From Sphagnum compactum (taxonomy: Eukaryota > Bryophyta > Sphagnopsida > Sphagnales): 64,000 nucleotides of DNA. The translations under genes were made by a program, and so were the position numbers. The notes under the pieces were generated by a model that saw only the letters and a program-made list of their open reading frames with translations, was not told where the DNA came from and made no database searches. The stretch lies in the NCBI GenBank assembly GCA_965153455.1, contig OZ234496.1, forward strand, positions 17,538,304 through 17,602,303, in the 5' to 3' direction. Below are positions 11,861-24,006 of the stretch, piece by piece (position 1 is the first letter of the stretch; each line of letters begins with the position of its first letter).

Positions 11861-13261
11861 ATGGATAGCGGGCTGTCGACGGATGTCATGTCTTTAGACA
11901 GAGGAGGCATCTCCTCTCATCTAGATCCTTCATCCCCTCTTCTAGCGCAAGCACGCCGCACTGTCGTCCTACAATCGGAGCAGGAGCAACAGTTGGTGCA
12001 GATTCATGGACGGTTTAGGTCAGACGACACGGATACAGAGTCGACATTCTATGAGGAAGTACCCGAGCATCTCTGGTCGGAGATAGAGTATTTACCTGAT
12101 GAGAATAGATCTATTAGGCTAATAGGTGCATCTAAGCTTAGTTCAATAGACCTATCTGAGATTGAAATTGGAAAGCGATTCGCTGTAGGGGGAGAAGCAC
12201 ATATGTATTGGGGTGTTTGGAAGCCTTATTGCATGAAAGTGGTTGTTAAGGTGTTGAAGGTGTCTCGTTTCAGCATCGATGATTTGCACATGTGGCGGAG
12301 GCAGATGCAAAAGATGATCTCATTGGGATTGTCTGGTGAACCAGATTTAGCGTATGTCTGCAGAGTGTTGGGTTTCTGCATCACAGAAGACCTTCGTCTC
12401 TATGTAATCCTGGAGCCTTTGGGCTGTGATCTACGAACGCTCATTGATGTTCGAATGAGGACTTTGAGTGGTGAGCAGATGCCATTTTCCCACAAATGCA
12501 CTCTGGGTTTGATGCTCTTCATTGCATTAGGGGTTCGTGCTCTCCATAGACATGGAATGGTGCACGGAGATTTAAAGTCCATCAACATTCTCTGCAAAGA
12601 CTCAATGCAAATTCATGACATTGCAGACTTGAATATAGTCATAGGATTGCCCAGCCTTATGAAGAACAGAATTGTGCACTGTGATGACTCAAAGGGTTTA
12701 GTTGGCACTGGGTTTTGGAGGGCACCAGAAGTGCTGCAAGGGATTAGAAATAGTATCAGAAAAGACATTACACAGAAGTTAGATGTGTATGCCTTTGCAA
12801 TGCTATGTTATGAGATACTCACTGGACACATGCCCTTTGAAGGTCATCCCCAAGCAGAACTTCACCTCCGGGTTTTATCAGGGCTTCGACCATACCTCCC
12901 TCCATATGTTAGCAGAGATGTGAGAGAACTACTGCAGAGATGTTGGCATGGGGATCCACACAAACGGCCCAACTTTTCAGAGATAGTCTCTGCAATAAAC
13001 TATCAGCTTTTGAATTTGTGTCAAGCAGAGATGTACGCAATCACATCTTTCCGGGAGTCTACAAAGGAAGACACATCTGGAACATTTACAGAAACATTCA
13101 GAATATTTAACCCTCCTCTTCCTTCACAGGTTTCACTGGAAGAAAGTAAAGATAGTCAGGAAACTAGTGACGCAAACTCAGAATATCAGAGAGATTCAGG
13201 AAGTTACTCATCAATATATGATGGCGATGACGTTCCTGTTGCCTCCAATGGTGATACATGA
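11861..13261 (+). CDS. RAF/TKL-like protein kinase, probable pseudokinase
   Basis: This is a single-exon 466-residue protein starting at the first ATG of the frame. Residues 1-100 are a non-conserved, Ser/Glu-rich N-terminus. The kinase fold spans about 100-385. The nucleotide loop is altered ('VGGEAHMYWGVW', 109-120). The VAIK lysine is present (VVVK, Lys130). The catalytic loop is 'VHGDLKSINIL' (HGD instead of HRD; Asp237 kept). The activation end 'GTGFWRAPEVL', 'DVYAFAMLCYEILTG' and 'RCWHGDPHKRPNF' are well conserved. The DFG motif is missing: the aligned position reads 'IGLPS', so the Mg-binding Asp is lost. The 80-residue tail is Ser/Glu/Asp-rich. The loss of DFG predicts a signalling or scaffold pseudokinase rather than an active enzyme. 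It is a paralogue of the kinase at 24.8 kb, on the same strand. Confidence 0.9.
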   Translation: MDSGLSTDVMSLDRGGISSHLDPSSPLLAQARRTVVLQSEQEQQLVQIHGRFRSDDTDTESTFYEEVPEHLWSEIEYLPDENRSIRLIGASKLSSIDLSEIEIGKRFAVGGEAHMYWGVWKPYCMKVVVKVLKVSRFSIDDLHMWRRQMQKMISLGLSGEPDLAYVCRVLGFCITEDLRLYVILEPLGCDLRTLIDVRMRTLSGEQMPFSHKCTLGLMLFIALGVRALHRHGMVHGDLKSINILCKDSMQIHDIADLNIVIGLPSLMKNRIVHCDDSKGLVGTGFWRAPEVLQGIRNSIRKDITQKLDVYAFAMLCYEILTGHMPFEGHPQAELHLRVLSGLRPYLPPYVSRDVRELLQRCWHGDPHKRPNFSEIVSAINYQLLNLCQAEMYAITSFRESTKEDTSGTFTETFRIFNPPLPSQVSLEESKDSQETSDANSEYQRDSGSYSSIYDGDDVPVASNGDT

Positions 13262-14780
13262 TTGTTACAGATTCTGGAACTTTGCTGGAAATGTTATTTT
13301 CCATCTTGCCCCCATTATAATAGGTGAAAAGTGTCCATTACTGAATAGAGTTAGTAGCCATATGGATCAAGAGATGTTTTGTCATTTCTGGTTTTAAAAC
13401 TTCACATCATTCTTCTTCTGTTTGTTTGCCAATGTGGCTCTTATCCCCCATGCCCTAGGTGCTCCTACTAACAAGTGTAGGTGAGTCTGTTGTCTCAATA
13501 TCAACTGTGTTGTTTTCCTTGTAGCATGCCAAGCATTTAGTGCACTACTTGTATCTAAGGTTTAGGAGGTGACTATCTTGATTCTTAACTCTGATACAGA
13601 CCAAACACATCAAACAAACCACACCTGAAGGATGCCAAAAAACTGTTGCACAGTTTTTGAACCTTGACGTTTGAACAACACTTTGCAAAGTCCCGGTAGC
13701 AAGGTAGTCAGGCATTTGTGTGGACCGTTACTGTAAAAGCTTAGTTACAAATGGCTCAGAGGTGGCCCAATTCCCCAAGTCCTTCCACTCTTGAATCAGC
13801 AGTTCAAAATGAGTGCAAGAGCTTCCTCAGCAAGCCCATGAACGGCAGGCCAAGAGACTCCATCATGTGTGCCCATGCAATAAGAAACTTTCTGCAAATC
13901 CTCAAATGCTGCCATGTCTGGCATGCATGTTGACCAAACTAGTGCCCGCAAAATAACAAATCCATCAGATTTTATGAACGAGGTCGACTAGGGTAGATAC
14001 GCCTATCACCGAACACTTTGGCAGATCTTTCTCAATTCTTCTCCATTTTGAGTGCTGTCTCAAGCTGTGCAAATTATCTTTGAAAATGCAAAGCCAAAGG
14101 AGCAGCCAAAATAGAGCAGTAAAGACAATATGTTTTTTCAAATTGCAAAACGCTTTTTTTTCATTTTTCTTCATTTTTACCCCTCCTACTTCATCATATC
14201 AAGATAACTTTCTCGTTTTTTTTTGGTTCAAATTGAGCAATTTAAACTGCTTTGAAATCGTCATCTTAACCTTTACAAATCATTTTGTAATTCCAAAGGC
14301 AACAGAATAATATTTAAGAATTTTTTGAGGGGCTCAAAAAAAGCTATGAGCAGTTCGATTGAGAATTTTCTGTAGAAACAACTCCCCTCACTTGGGGGGG
14401 GGTAACTTTTTCACCTCTAGTCTGTTTTTCTCACTTACTTAGGAGGGTCGTAATTTTCTCACCTCTATTCCGTTTTTGTCAATTTTTAGTGCGACAGATG
14501 CACCAAAAGGAGGGCTCCATCTACTCTTTGGATACCATAAACAATGGGGCCCTCGTGCAAAAACAGCGATCAAACCATATATATCTTAAGTGTTTGGACA
14601 CCGGCCTGCCTACCCTAATTCAAATCCTGATACACAGGCACATTTCATTAATGTACCTAGAATCTTGATGTGATCATATTTCATTTGTTGCTGTTAGGTC
14701 CAATAGCAAGTGACACCCCCCAAACCTTGTTCATAACTTGACAAAGTAGGCTTCCATACAATAAATAAAAAATAAAGAAT
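13262..14780. other. 3' flank of kinase 1, no further gene
   Basis: The 3' UTR probably lies in the first few hundred bases. The remaining open frames (for example 13751-13933 and 14080-14310) have no recognisable motif. A run of 10 G at about 14393-14402 is present. Confidence 0.5.
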
Positions 14781-14816
14781 AGTTTTTCTTCTTTTCACTA
14801 TGACAAATGTTCCAAT

Positions 14817-14945
14817 TTGGACTATAGAAAAATTGTTGAAAATTGGAACCATTTATTCTTCAAATGCATTTAGCATTAAGGATTATAGAAAATGGTTGAA
14901 AATTGGAACCATCCACTCTACAAATGAACTTGGCATTTTGGATGA
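14817..14945 (+). repeat. About 62-bp direct tandem repeat, two copies
   Basis: 'ttatagaaaatggttgaaaa' and its variant 'ctatagaaaaattgttgaaa' each begin a unit continuing 'attggaaccat..', with 'cttcaaatg' or 'ctacaaatg' further on. The two units lie at about 14817-14880 and 14881-14945. The copies differ at several positions. Confidence 0.65.
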
Positions 14946-15149
14946 TTAAAAAAATGTAGTTTAATAATAAACATATCACAATGTTAAAATGTGTCTTTCA
15001 TGACTTGGACATTTATTATTAATGTCCTAATCTATTCATGTAGTCATATGTCTTTAGTCATATATTTTTACTCAAATTTGTGACTATATTGCAATTGGAT
15101 TATGACTACATGATTAAATTATGATTATTTTGTGAATACATGACTAGCT

Positions 15150-15475
15150 TACATACATTAATAACCTACCTATGTTAGTAGTTTAACTAGGTGCTACCTA
15201 CCTATTATCTATCTATAAGTAGCTAGTACCTATGGGCTAGTATTACCGATTTTCCACCCACCTACTATGTAGCACATACATACTTACCTACCTTCCTACC
15301 TACTTATCTACATACTAAATAAGTAATATGTATGTGTACCTACTATTAGCACCTACTTACATACTTACCTACTTACTAGGTAAGTTATACATACATACCT
15401 AGGTACCTACTAGGTTACTAGGTAGGTTCTAAGTTGTTAAGTAAGTACCTAGGTACCTAACTTATACAGTAGGTT
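15150..15475. repeat. Degenerate CTAC/ACCT repeat block
   Basis: Irregular 'acctacctac', 'cttacctac' and 'ctaggtacctac' words fill about 325 bp. It is the strand complement of the vocabulary in the 10.2-10.8 kb block on the other side of kinase 1. No coding content. Confidence 0.65.
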
Positions 15476-15526
15476 AGAAAAAAATATTTATAAGAATATG
15501 GTGACAAATTTTGTCATGTAAAAATC

Positions 15527-15600
15527 ATGTGGTGCAATGGTTAAATGGGAGTTAAGGACTTCTTCCTTCAATGTGGAAAAGAGGGGTTCAAATTCTCACA
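15527..15600 (+). repeat. tRNA-like SINE head (A and B box)
   Basis: A pol III A-box-like 'gtggtgcaatggtta' near 15529 is followed about 45 bases later by a B-box-like 'ggggttcaaattctc' near 15583. The spacing suits a tRNA gene, but no full cloverleaf or CCA-ready acceptor stem is apparent. A tRNA-derived SINE head or a decayed tRNA is the better call. Confidence 0.45.
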
Positions 15601-15999
15601 CTTGCAACCTAATGAATTAGCCTAACTAGCTAAGTTAGCCTACAATCCTATCATATAGGCCGGGTTTTTAGCTTTTATACCATGTGTCTACATGCCACAT
15701 GCCACATGCCACATGGCATGGGTAGAAAACATATTTATTTCATATTTAATTAATTATATCCAATGGCCATAATTTATGGATCTCATCAAGCACTAGTGAC
15801 CTCCACGACTTTATAATCGCAAATTGTCTTGTGACTAAGCCGCACTAACAACTAGGTGTTTTAAATGACGTGTCCTATTCAACTACATAATCATATAGTC
15901 ATGAATTTCTTCAATGACAAACAACTTAGGCATAAATCAAGTCGCAAAAGACAAAAAAAATTTATAGTGTATGTTAACAAGGTTTGCCTAAAGCATTGT

Positions 16000-16150
16000 T
16001 GGGTGTGTAAGTGTAAATACACATATGCGCATTGTGTAAAACCAGGTAAGTGTAAGGATTTACACTTAGTTGGCCTATCATGTAAATATAGTTTACATTT
16101 ATATTTAAATATGATTTTTTTAAAAAAATCATTTACATTTACATGATCAT
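16000..16150. repeat. AAGTGTAAAT / ATTTACACTT inverted-word cluster
   Basis: The words 'aagtgtaaat', 'ggatttacacttag' and 'aaatcatttacatttacat' recur in both orientations, which makes the region self-complementary and gives open frames on both strands. The same words reappear at 43.58-43.70 kb. Confidence 0.5.
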
Positions 16151-17640
16151 ATGCATTTGACATTAAGGTGAGTGTAAATGGATTAAATTTTCAGCAAACA
16201 TTATTCAAATTATTTTATGACACTATTGTAATAACCTACCAAGTTTGGCAATAAATAATTATGAGAAAGAAAAGACTTTTGAAAATTTATTAAGTATAGA
16301 TAACAAATTAAAAAAAAACCTTCGTAATTTTTTAATGGTTATGTTAGAATCCTAGGAAAATTTTATTAAATATTTGATATCAAAAGGTCAAACTTATGTA
16401 TATGATATTAGTATTTCTCCTATGGGTACATTGGAGGGTATCTTTCAATACCTCATAGGGTGCAATAATTAATACAATTAACACATGATGGGTGAAAGCA
16501 TGAATAGATGGACTATTTGGACTATCACACTTATAATTTTTCTAGATTACATACAAACGTAAAATATAAAGCCATATTCAAAATTAACATTGTAAATTTT
16601 TTAATTATTCATGTTGTCATAGACTTTAATGGAAATCAACATAAAATTTTTGGATGAATTCTAAAAAGATTATGGACTGGTAATGAACTTTTCAAATGAC
16701 AACACTACATTTGTCACATAGAAAAAATGAAAAATTTGGATTCAAAAAATATGTCAAAATAATGTCAAAATTTTTTTTAAAAAAAAATATCATCAATGAC
16801 AAATTTATTAGTGAAATGCATTGAAACTTTCCTAATATATTTATTTCTTATTTTTAAAAGTTTTAAATGACATGATTGTTGTAAATTTTTATCCCTAAGA
16901 GTCCATTTCACATTAAAAAATTTAATCTTTTGCATGGAGCATGATTAGTCACATGTTTAGGGATATTCATGGATTGGATTATTAATATTCTTGATAAAAA
17001 AAAAGTAATAATTATAGGATTTATGGTTTGATAATTGTTAAAACTTTAAAAAATATCGTTAATGTTAGAAATTACGGACTCTTAAATGCCACTTTTGAGC
17101 CACCTAACCATGTTTTCGCCCTGATAGGTATTTTTCAAAATGCACACCCCCACATGCCATAATTAATTAATACAATAATCCCTTCAATTGTATGCCTAGG
17201 TTGAAACTAGTGGCAAACAAATGTAAGAATGAGGTAATGCAACATGCACCCATGAAATTCAAGTTATTTTTGGGGAGGGTGGTCAAAGGGGGGGGGGGGG
17301 GTAAGTTAATCTTTTGGGTTTTTTTGTTGTCTTCAATGTGTTTGTGTTCCCATCAAATTCCCAAGAGGTTTCCAAGAGTTCTCACAAGGTTTTTAAAGTT
17401 CCCAAATGTGTTCTTCAAAATTATTTACATAGTTCAAAATAAATTTTCATGTTTTAATACTTCAAGGTTAGCATTTACACTTCCAATTACGTGGAATGTA
17501 AATAAGTTCACTCCTTAGATCATCTCCACCATTGTATTTTATTTGGGTGATATCAATATTTATTATATCCAAATTTAATGTTGAACTTTTACCAATCAAT
17601 GTGCGACTAATAAATGCAATCAATCAAGTAGTAGGAGTCA
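16151..17640. other. AT-rich gene-free stretch
   Basis: Nothing coding was recognised. Features include long A/T runs near 16765-16790 and a 14-G run at 17288-17301 that interrupts an otherwise open but unsupported frame. Confidence 0.5.
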
Positions 17641-17826
17641 TTTTGTTTTCCCAATGTTACTATTCACCTTCGGTAGATTTGTCCTAAGTACTGGTGCAAA
17701 GTTTGTTTTCCCAATGTTACTATTCACCTATGGTAGATTTGTCCAAAATGTAGGTGCAAATTTTATTTTCCCAATGTTATTATATTTCACCCATGGCAAA
17801 GTTGTCCAAAGTGCCAATGCAAATTG
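17641..17826 (+). repeat. 60-bp tandem repeat, three copies
   Basis: Units begin near 17643, 17703 and 17763. Each starts 'ttgttttcccaatgttacta' or a close variant and continues 'ttcacc...ggtagatttgtcc...ggtgcaaa'. The first two copies are very similar. The third is more diverged and slightly longer. Confidence 0.85.
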
Positions 17827-19734
17827 ATTTTTATAACAACTTGGCATAATAATCATCCAAAATTTGTGCATGTACCTTTTAAAAGCAATGTGATGGAAAT
17901 GTTCTCAAGCCAATGTTTCTTTTTTTGGCAAATTTTAGCCAATTCTTACCTTAAAACCTGAGCTCCTATTTGTAAACTTGAAAAAATAATGGGATTTTTA
18001 CACAGTTTGTCTAATGACAAATTTAATTGAAGGTTTTGCATAGGAGGCTATCAAAAGCCCACACATGTTGCCATCATATGGCTCCTAAATTCAACTTAGA
18101 TATGCCAAATTGTTCCATTTTAAGGTTTAAGGTTTGCCTCTTTGACCAATCGCCATTGTTTTCATTGGATCTTCAACATCAATTAAGAAGTCATCATCGA
18201 TTTCATTGATCTTTGTGCCACCTTCATCCTTCTCGCTATGTACTTTAGCAAATTGTTGCCATCAAGTTTTGTCGGTTGCATTCATGATGTTTGAAGGGGG
18301 AGTTACTATGAGTAATGAATATAACAAACACCACTCCATAAACATTGTAACCTCTGACCCTCCTTGGGTTCTTTAGCTTCTCCAAAGAATTATAACAAAT
18401 GTCAATCTAAATATGTTGCAATTTTTTTAGAAGTAATATTGAAAAAATTAAAAAACCTAAAAGGCCAATACTGAATCCTTTTGAGTTGTTGCACAACAAA
18501 AATGTGATGAAGTTTTATAGTTGAACATTGATTACTATTGAAATTTGAAGCATTATGTAGCTTACAAATTGTAGCAACATTTTGGGATTTGTTGTTTTGA
18601 TATTCGTGGTAGTCCCACTTTCAACCAATCACAGTTTGATTAAATGAATCATGATTTTGTTTTGGAAAATAAAAATTTGATTATGATATTTTAAGTTCAA
18701 GTCTTGATTTGATACTCAATTTAAACCTTGGTATTTGCAGCATCTTTCAATTCTAGATTTGTTGAGTATGAAAATTTGCAATGTCTTTGGATTTTAGAGG
18801 CCTACTGGAGTGCTGCCCACTTTGAAAAGCGAGATTTAGAATCTAGAACATGGAATTGAGACCTAGCTTCAACCTTCTACAATGGTCAACTTTGGAATCA
18901 CAACTATTGCAATTAGGGTTTTAATGGTCTACAATTACTATGTGTAAATTAAACATACAAAACTTGAAATGGCCTCCTATTTGAACATATTCTAATTCAT
19001 GTTGATTTTGTCCATTTTGTTATCATCATTGGTTTTTGATTTGTGCATGTCAAATTTTTAGTATATTAGGTTGTGATTTTCTCTCACTAACAAATGGTGA
19101 AACTTTAATGACTAGGTGTTAGCAATCGTGATCTTCTTTGTCAATTGCATAATCCTTACTCTTGAGTTTAAACACATCATGTTTGTCACCTATCCTCACC
19201 ATGTTGCCATTGGATCTACCAAATAATATCAAGAACAATTTCTTATTATCATATCCCAACTCATGTCCTTCCCCTTGGTGTTAGATCCAATTGAAGTCCT
19301 AAAGTTGATGTTGATTGTGTCACTGTTGATTGAGTCCACATAGAAGTTAAATTATAGAACTACCAAAAAATGAAAGAAATTGTATGAAATGAATCGTTGT
19401 TTCCAAGATTCATGGGTTGCAAAGTTACCTTGGGTAAAATTGGTGGTGCGTGTTGATGGGATGTTGTATCAAGTGAAATGCAAAGTCTATAGCAAGATTG
19501 AAGGGCATGATAAGTATAGTACTAAAACTATACTCTTTATGCAAACATGCTAGCAAAAGAAAGGTAGATACTACAATTCTTAGTGTGGCAATAGTAAAGG
19601 AGTACTATTTTTTAGAATCAAACCAACATGTGTTCAATTAGCACTTGTGTGTGTCAAGGGGTAAGGATTTTGTGGTAGCTTTAGGTTTTTGGTAGAGAGA
19701 AAAAAACCTTGTTTAATTTGCATTCACATTTCAT
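17827..19734. other. No gene recognised
   Basis: AT-rich sequence with scattered short frames. The 3' part may be the eroded 5' end of the hAT-like fossil that becomes readable at 19735, but I could not recognise conserved segments here. Confidence 0.4.
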
Positions 19735-21889
19735 ATGTCTTCTCAAGGTAAGGCCATGACAAAGTATGAACAAATGCAATTTTTGTTTGCTTTCCTAAAA
19801 GTGCCTAATTGTCCATCCAAACATGGGAATGATTGTGCTAGTTGGGAAATTGGTGAAAGTTTACATCATATTTTGATGGCTACCATTAAGGAAGTAATTA
19901 AAATTGATAACAAAAGTTGGATTTCCATTCATTGTTATGTGGTGGCAACTTGGATACCTGTGCTTATATTATTCACATTTGAAAAATTGGTTGAAGGTGG
20001 GATTTTTTTTAGTATCAAAATTATCATTTTTTGGTTTTAATGAAGTTTGGCGGTTCATTTAAAAGTCAAAATTTTAAATTTTTCATGTGTTTAAAAACTA
20101 ATGGTGCCTTAACATTTCAACATGTCATATTTATAATTATTATTTTAATGAGGATGAAGCAATTGTTCTATTTCATTGAAATCCATTATATGGCACACAA
20201 AACCAACCTTGTAGTTCAGAACTAGTTGTCCTATGGTTTCAAAATTGGAGGATCTCTTTTAAACATTATATGGATATTTTTCAAGTTCTCAAAAATGCCA
20301 CCTTGAAGTCACCACGCTTGTTAAAATTGTAGAAATTAAAAGATTGAAGGTTTTTTGGAATGTCGAAACAAAATGGATCAACATGTTTCAACTACTAAAG
20401 TGTGTTGGGGAAGAATACAAAATTTTCATTGTTAAAACGGCAATTGAATGTAGTTTAGTGGAGTCAACCAAAGCCAATTTGTTAACTTTATGTGGCATTG
20501 ATACAATCCTAGGCTTGCGATGTATTTTGCCCATGTTAGAATTTGTTAATGCCTTGATGAAATTTGCACAAGCTAAAGATGTGTTTGTTTGTGGTTATAT
20601 TGTTGTTGTCAAAATCTGCTAAACAAACTTGTACAAATGTATAGAAATTCAAACACTTGTTTCTATTTGCAAATTTTATAGAGTTTATTGATGTGCTTGT
20701 AAATAAATCTTGTAGGATTGTGTAAGATTGGGTAGTTAATTTGAATGATTATATAAAACATTAAATTTTTTTAATTATGGGACAATTCCATATGGTTCAT
20801 ACTATTGATCTTTTGATTGACATCCATTTTTTAATTATGCTTGAGGGTTTTGAAATAATTATCTTAACTATGAAAGCCCCATGCAGTTGCATGTTGTTTG
20901 TTGGTCATTGAATTGAAGCGCATGTTTTCAAACCATAAATTGATGAATGTTTTTGGAGTCATTTACCCACAATACTAATTCCAACTAAATTGTGAATCCA
21001 CTTTTGTAGTTCACATTTGAGCTTGATCAAATGACATTACAATACATAAAAAAACGTGGTACATCTATTTCATGGGTTTCTTAGCCACTTTCAAGGGATA
21101 TTTTGGATTTTCAAACATTTCTTTTCAAGCTAAACCTGAAAACTCAAGCTCCTCAGGCCATGGAGAAGCCTAGCAACGATACATAATGAACTTTCAATAA
21201 AATCCATGTGAATTGTAAAACAACATGTTTATGCAAAATCCGTGGGCTTCAAAGTGTAAAAATGGCACGATATATATATGATGTCTCTAATTTACTTATG
21301 ATATTTTGATGTGAAATATATATGATTTACATTTAAACTAAATCCATGCAATTATCATAATGTAATTTTGCATAAAATTATTTGATTTTTATGTATTAAA
21401 CATGAACATTCTTGTATGTCATTTAAAAAAAATGTTTCATCGATTTGAATATTAAAAATATTAAATATGTACAAATATCATTCATTTTCACCATTACATG
21501 AAATTCATACAATTTTTGTATAAGCTTATGAAAATCGAATTTGGTATGAAATTTGTACAAACCTATGAAGCTTGGTAAGTCTACGATGTAATATAATCAT
21601 TAAATTGTGGTGTCACCTTGTCATAAACAATTTGTTATTGGTTCATCTTTTTGAGTTCATGAAGCTTATTCAATTGGCTATCAATGTCCAAGTTAATAAT
21701 AATGTTGAAAATGAAAAAAACTTTTTCTACATTGACCTTCATGAAGTCCAAGCTGCAAAATTAGGTGGTAGAATATCTAAACATTGTTATCCACATGTTG
21801 CTCAATATTTTTTTTCGTTAAAGACACTTTCCCTTTCCAAACTACTATTGCAATTTGGAATGACAACGACAAAGTCAAAATTGGAATGA
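19735..21889 (+). pseudogene. Fossil hAT-superfamily transposase-like gene
   Basis: Fragments in several frames read in the order expected for plant hAT/ZNF862-like transposase relatives. 'DNKSWISIHCYVV' and 'LVEGGI' lie near 19910-20000. 'IHYMAHKTNLVVQN' lies at about 20180-20222, where the family has an HCxAHRxNLA-type motif. 'WNVETKWINMFQLLK...EEY' lies at 20358-20420, and 'IDTILGLRCILPMLEFVNAL' at about 20500-20560. A C-terminal block containing 'AKLGGRISKHCYPHVAQYFF' lies at about 21750-21820. Frames shift between blocks, stops intervene, and about 950 bp of unreadable AT-rich sequence lies between the last two blocks. It is clearly inactive. No terminal inverted repeats were found, so the element's limits are unknown. 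Confidence 0.65.
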
Positions 21890-22182
21890 ATGCATAATTG
21901 TTGAAGGTTATAGTTACAACTTGCTTTTTGTTTGTTGCAATTTTTTTCTATGTTTAGACTTGTGCAAGTTGGTGTCAAGTGCTTTACAATTTTGTTGTGA
22001 TACATGTAAGTTTTTTCAATGTAGTTTGAACATGGTTAGCTATGCTCTTACAAGTTGTAACTTTTTTCTCATAGTATCTATTGTCACATGTATGTCATGT
22101 TTACATTTTGATATATGATTTTGGTAATTAATATTTCACAGATTATTTCTATGATATTAACTTATCACTGGTTATAGGTACC

Positions 22183-22242
22183 TTATGTTACAATGGGCAG
22201 GGTCCTTCTGACTGGGGTTCAAATCCCCTGCAAGGTGATTAA
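22183..22242 (+). repeat. tRNA-like remnant with perfect B box
   Basis: 'ctggggttcaaatcccctg' contains a perfect pol III B box and a self-complementary T arm (GGGG...CCCC). An 'ACCTT' about 45 bases upstream can pair with 'AAGGT' downstream as part of an acceptor stem. The middle is too short for a normal D and anticodon arm, so this is a decayed tRNA or SINE head and not a functional tRNA. Confidence 0.4.
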
Positions 22243-22869
22243 AATTCATAGTTATATTCAAATCTTTCTCTACTTGCAAATGCTGCATATTGATTAATTG
22301 CATAACCAATTTGCATAAGCTTAAAATTTGAACAATTGTATAACCTTGGAGCTTGTTTCTGTTCATTAAAATGTGTAAATAAGAATCATAAGTTGCTTTT
22401 GCCAATTCAAAAATCTTTGCCAAATTTTTTTTTTTCTATTGCAACATAGTCACATACATCACATTGTTTTTGTCAACAAATAACCATATGAGCTTTGTCT
22501 CCACGCCTACCCTGCCACTTGTGATACAAATTAAAATTATAAAAAGAAACCTTGGTTCTTACATTGAAGTGTGCTTAAGACCATAATGTGCTTACATAGT
22601 CGTAGTTAATTGAAATAATTAATTTTTTGAAAAAAGAAGTCTGACAGCCACAATTCACATATTTGAAGATTTTGAACCGAAAAAAGAAGGTTTGGACTGC
22701 CCCAAATATGGGAAGATCTGGAGTTCAATTCCTTGAAATTTTGGCATTGTAGGCTTTAGGGTTTTTTACTTATTGTACAAGCCTCTTGAGAATTAATTCG
22801 AAGGCAGGTCAAAAAAGTGTCGGAGTTGTACAAACAACGAAATACATATTAATTTATGTTCCTTATTTT

Positions 22870-23260
22870 CATCTCTTCTAACTAAGTGAGCTCGCGATTG
22901 GTCACTTTTCGGGGTTCTTTCGTGCACTTCTCAGCGGGCTACTCCTTCACGTTCGCTGCTCTTCGCGTTGGTTATTTTTATTTATTGCTTTGAGTGTTCC
23001 AACTGTCAACAAATGTTATAGGAGCAATACCTCACCCTCCAGTTGCTCGGCAATCATTCTCAGCTCTAACGCGACTAGCCAGCGACGAACAAGGCAGCGC
23101 GCAGGCCCTTGCTTTGTCCTTTCTCCAAGCATCTTTTAGGATTTTCACTACTGTCTCCTTCACGCCTCCGGTCCTCTGCTTCTCTATCAACGCCCCGGTT
23201 GACTACCGTGAGTGGGTGAATTGCCCCCTCTCTGCTGGTAGGTAGACCTTATCTCCTTTC
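22870..23260 (+). other. GC-rich island, possible orphan exon or promoter
   Basis: About 390 bp contrasts with its AT-rich flanks by being rich in C, G and CpG, with words like 'ctcgcgattgg' and 'ttcgcgttgg'. An 83-codon open frame (22994-23245) ends near a GTAGGT donor-like site. I recognise no domain. It may be a first exon or promoter region of an unrecognised or lost gene. The composition resembles the leader regions of the two kinase genes. Confidence 0.3.
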
Positions 23261-24006
23261 AAGGTTTCACTAGTTTGAACCCCGTGCCTTATGCACAGGT
23301 GTGTGTGTATTTGACGGTACGTATTACAAAAATTACAGCTACAAACTACATTTCCAAAACCTCTTTATGTATCACATTGCTAGGTTCTTTTTGGGGGAAT
23401 TTATTTTCATTGTTTCAACCTGATTTATTTTTTTTACACATTCTAACATTTTTTGTGAAAAGGAATGGTCCTAATCGCCAAATTTAGAAAAAAAATTTAA
23501 ATTCGTCAAATACATATAAAGCATAAATATTCTTAAGTGTTTTATTCACTGTCATTTATATGGTCTATAGCCTAATTTGGCTAAATCCTCTTTGTGGGAT
23601 AACTAATCACAAAAATTGAAAGAAAGCAAACCCTGTATAAGAGGGTTTTTTTTTTTCAAATTCTTTCGGTAGGTGCAATGGCGAGGATCCCCAGCTTTAA
23701 TTTACATTAAATGGCAACTGTCCTAGGCGGACACTAGAGTTTTTTCTGCAATCCTGCCTAAATCTAGGCGAGCTACAGGGACTCACTGTCTAAATCTGGC
23801 GAATTCTTCCTCTTTTTTTCCTTTTTTTTCTGAGAAATATGACGAATGTTCTGGAAGTTCTTTTTAAAAATTCTTTCCTAGGGGTCGCACTGGGTTTTTT
23901 TTTATTGCCAGTTGGCGAAATTTCGCCCAAAATAAAAAAAACGCTGCTGTATAATGTGACTGTTTCTACGCATACAGCAAAATCTTAACCACATGGGCTG
24001 CAGTGA

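Noticed and set aside
15865-16163. Overlapping + and - frames of about 90 codons
   Set aside because: Self-complementary AAGTGTAAAT words open both strands; neither has a motif.
22183-22242. Functional tRNA gene
   Set aside because: The B box is perfect but the D and anticodon arms cannot be formed in the available length.
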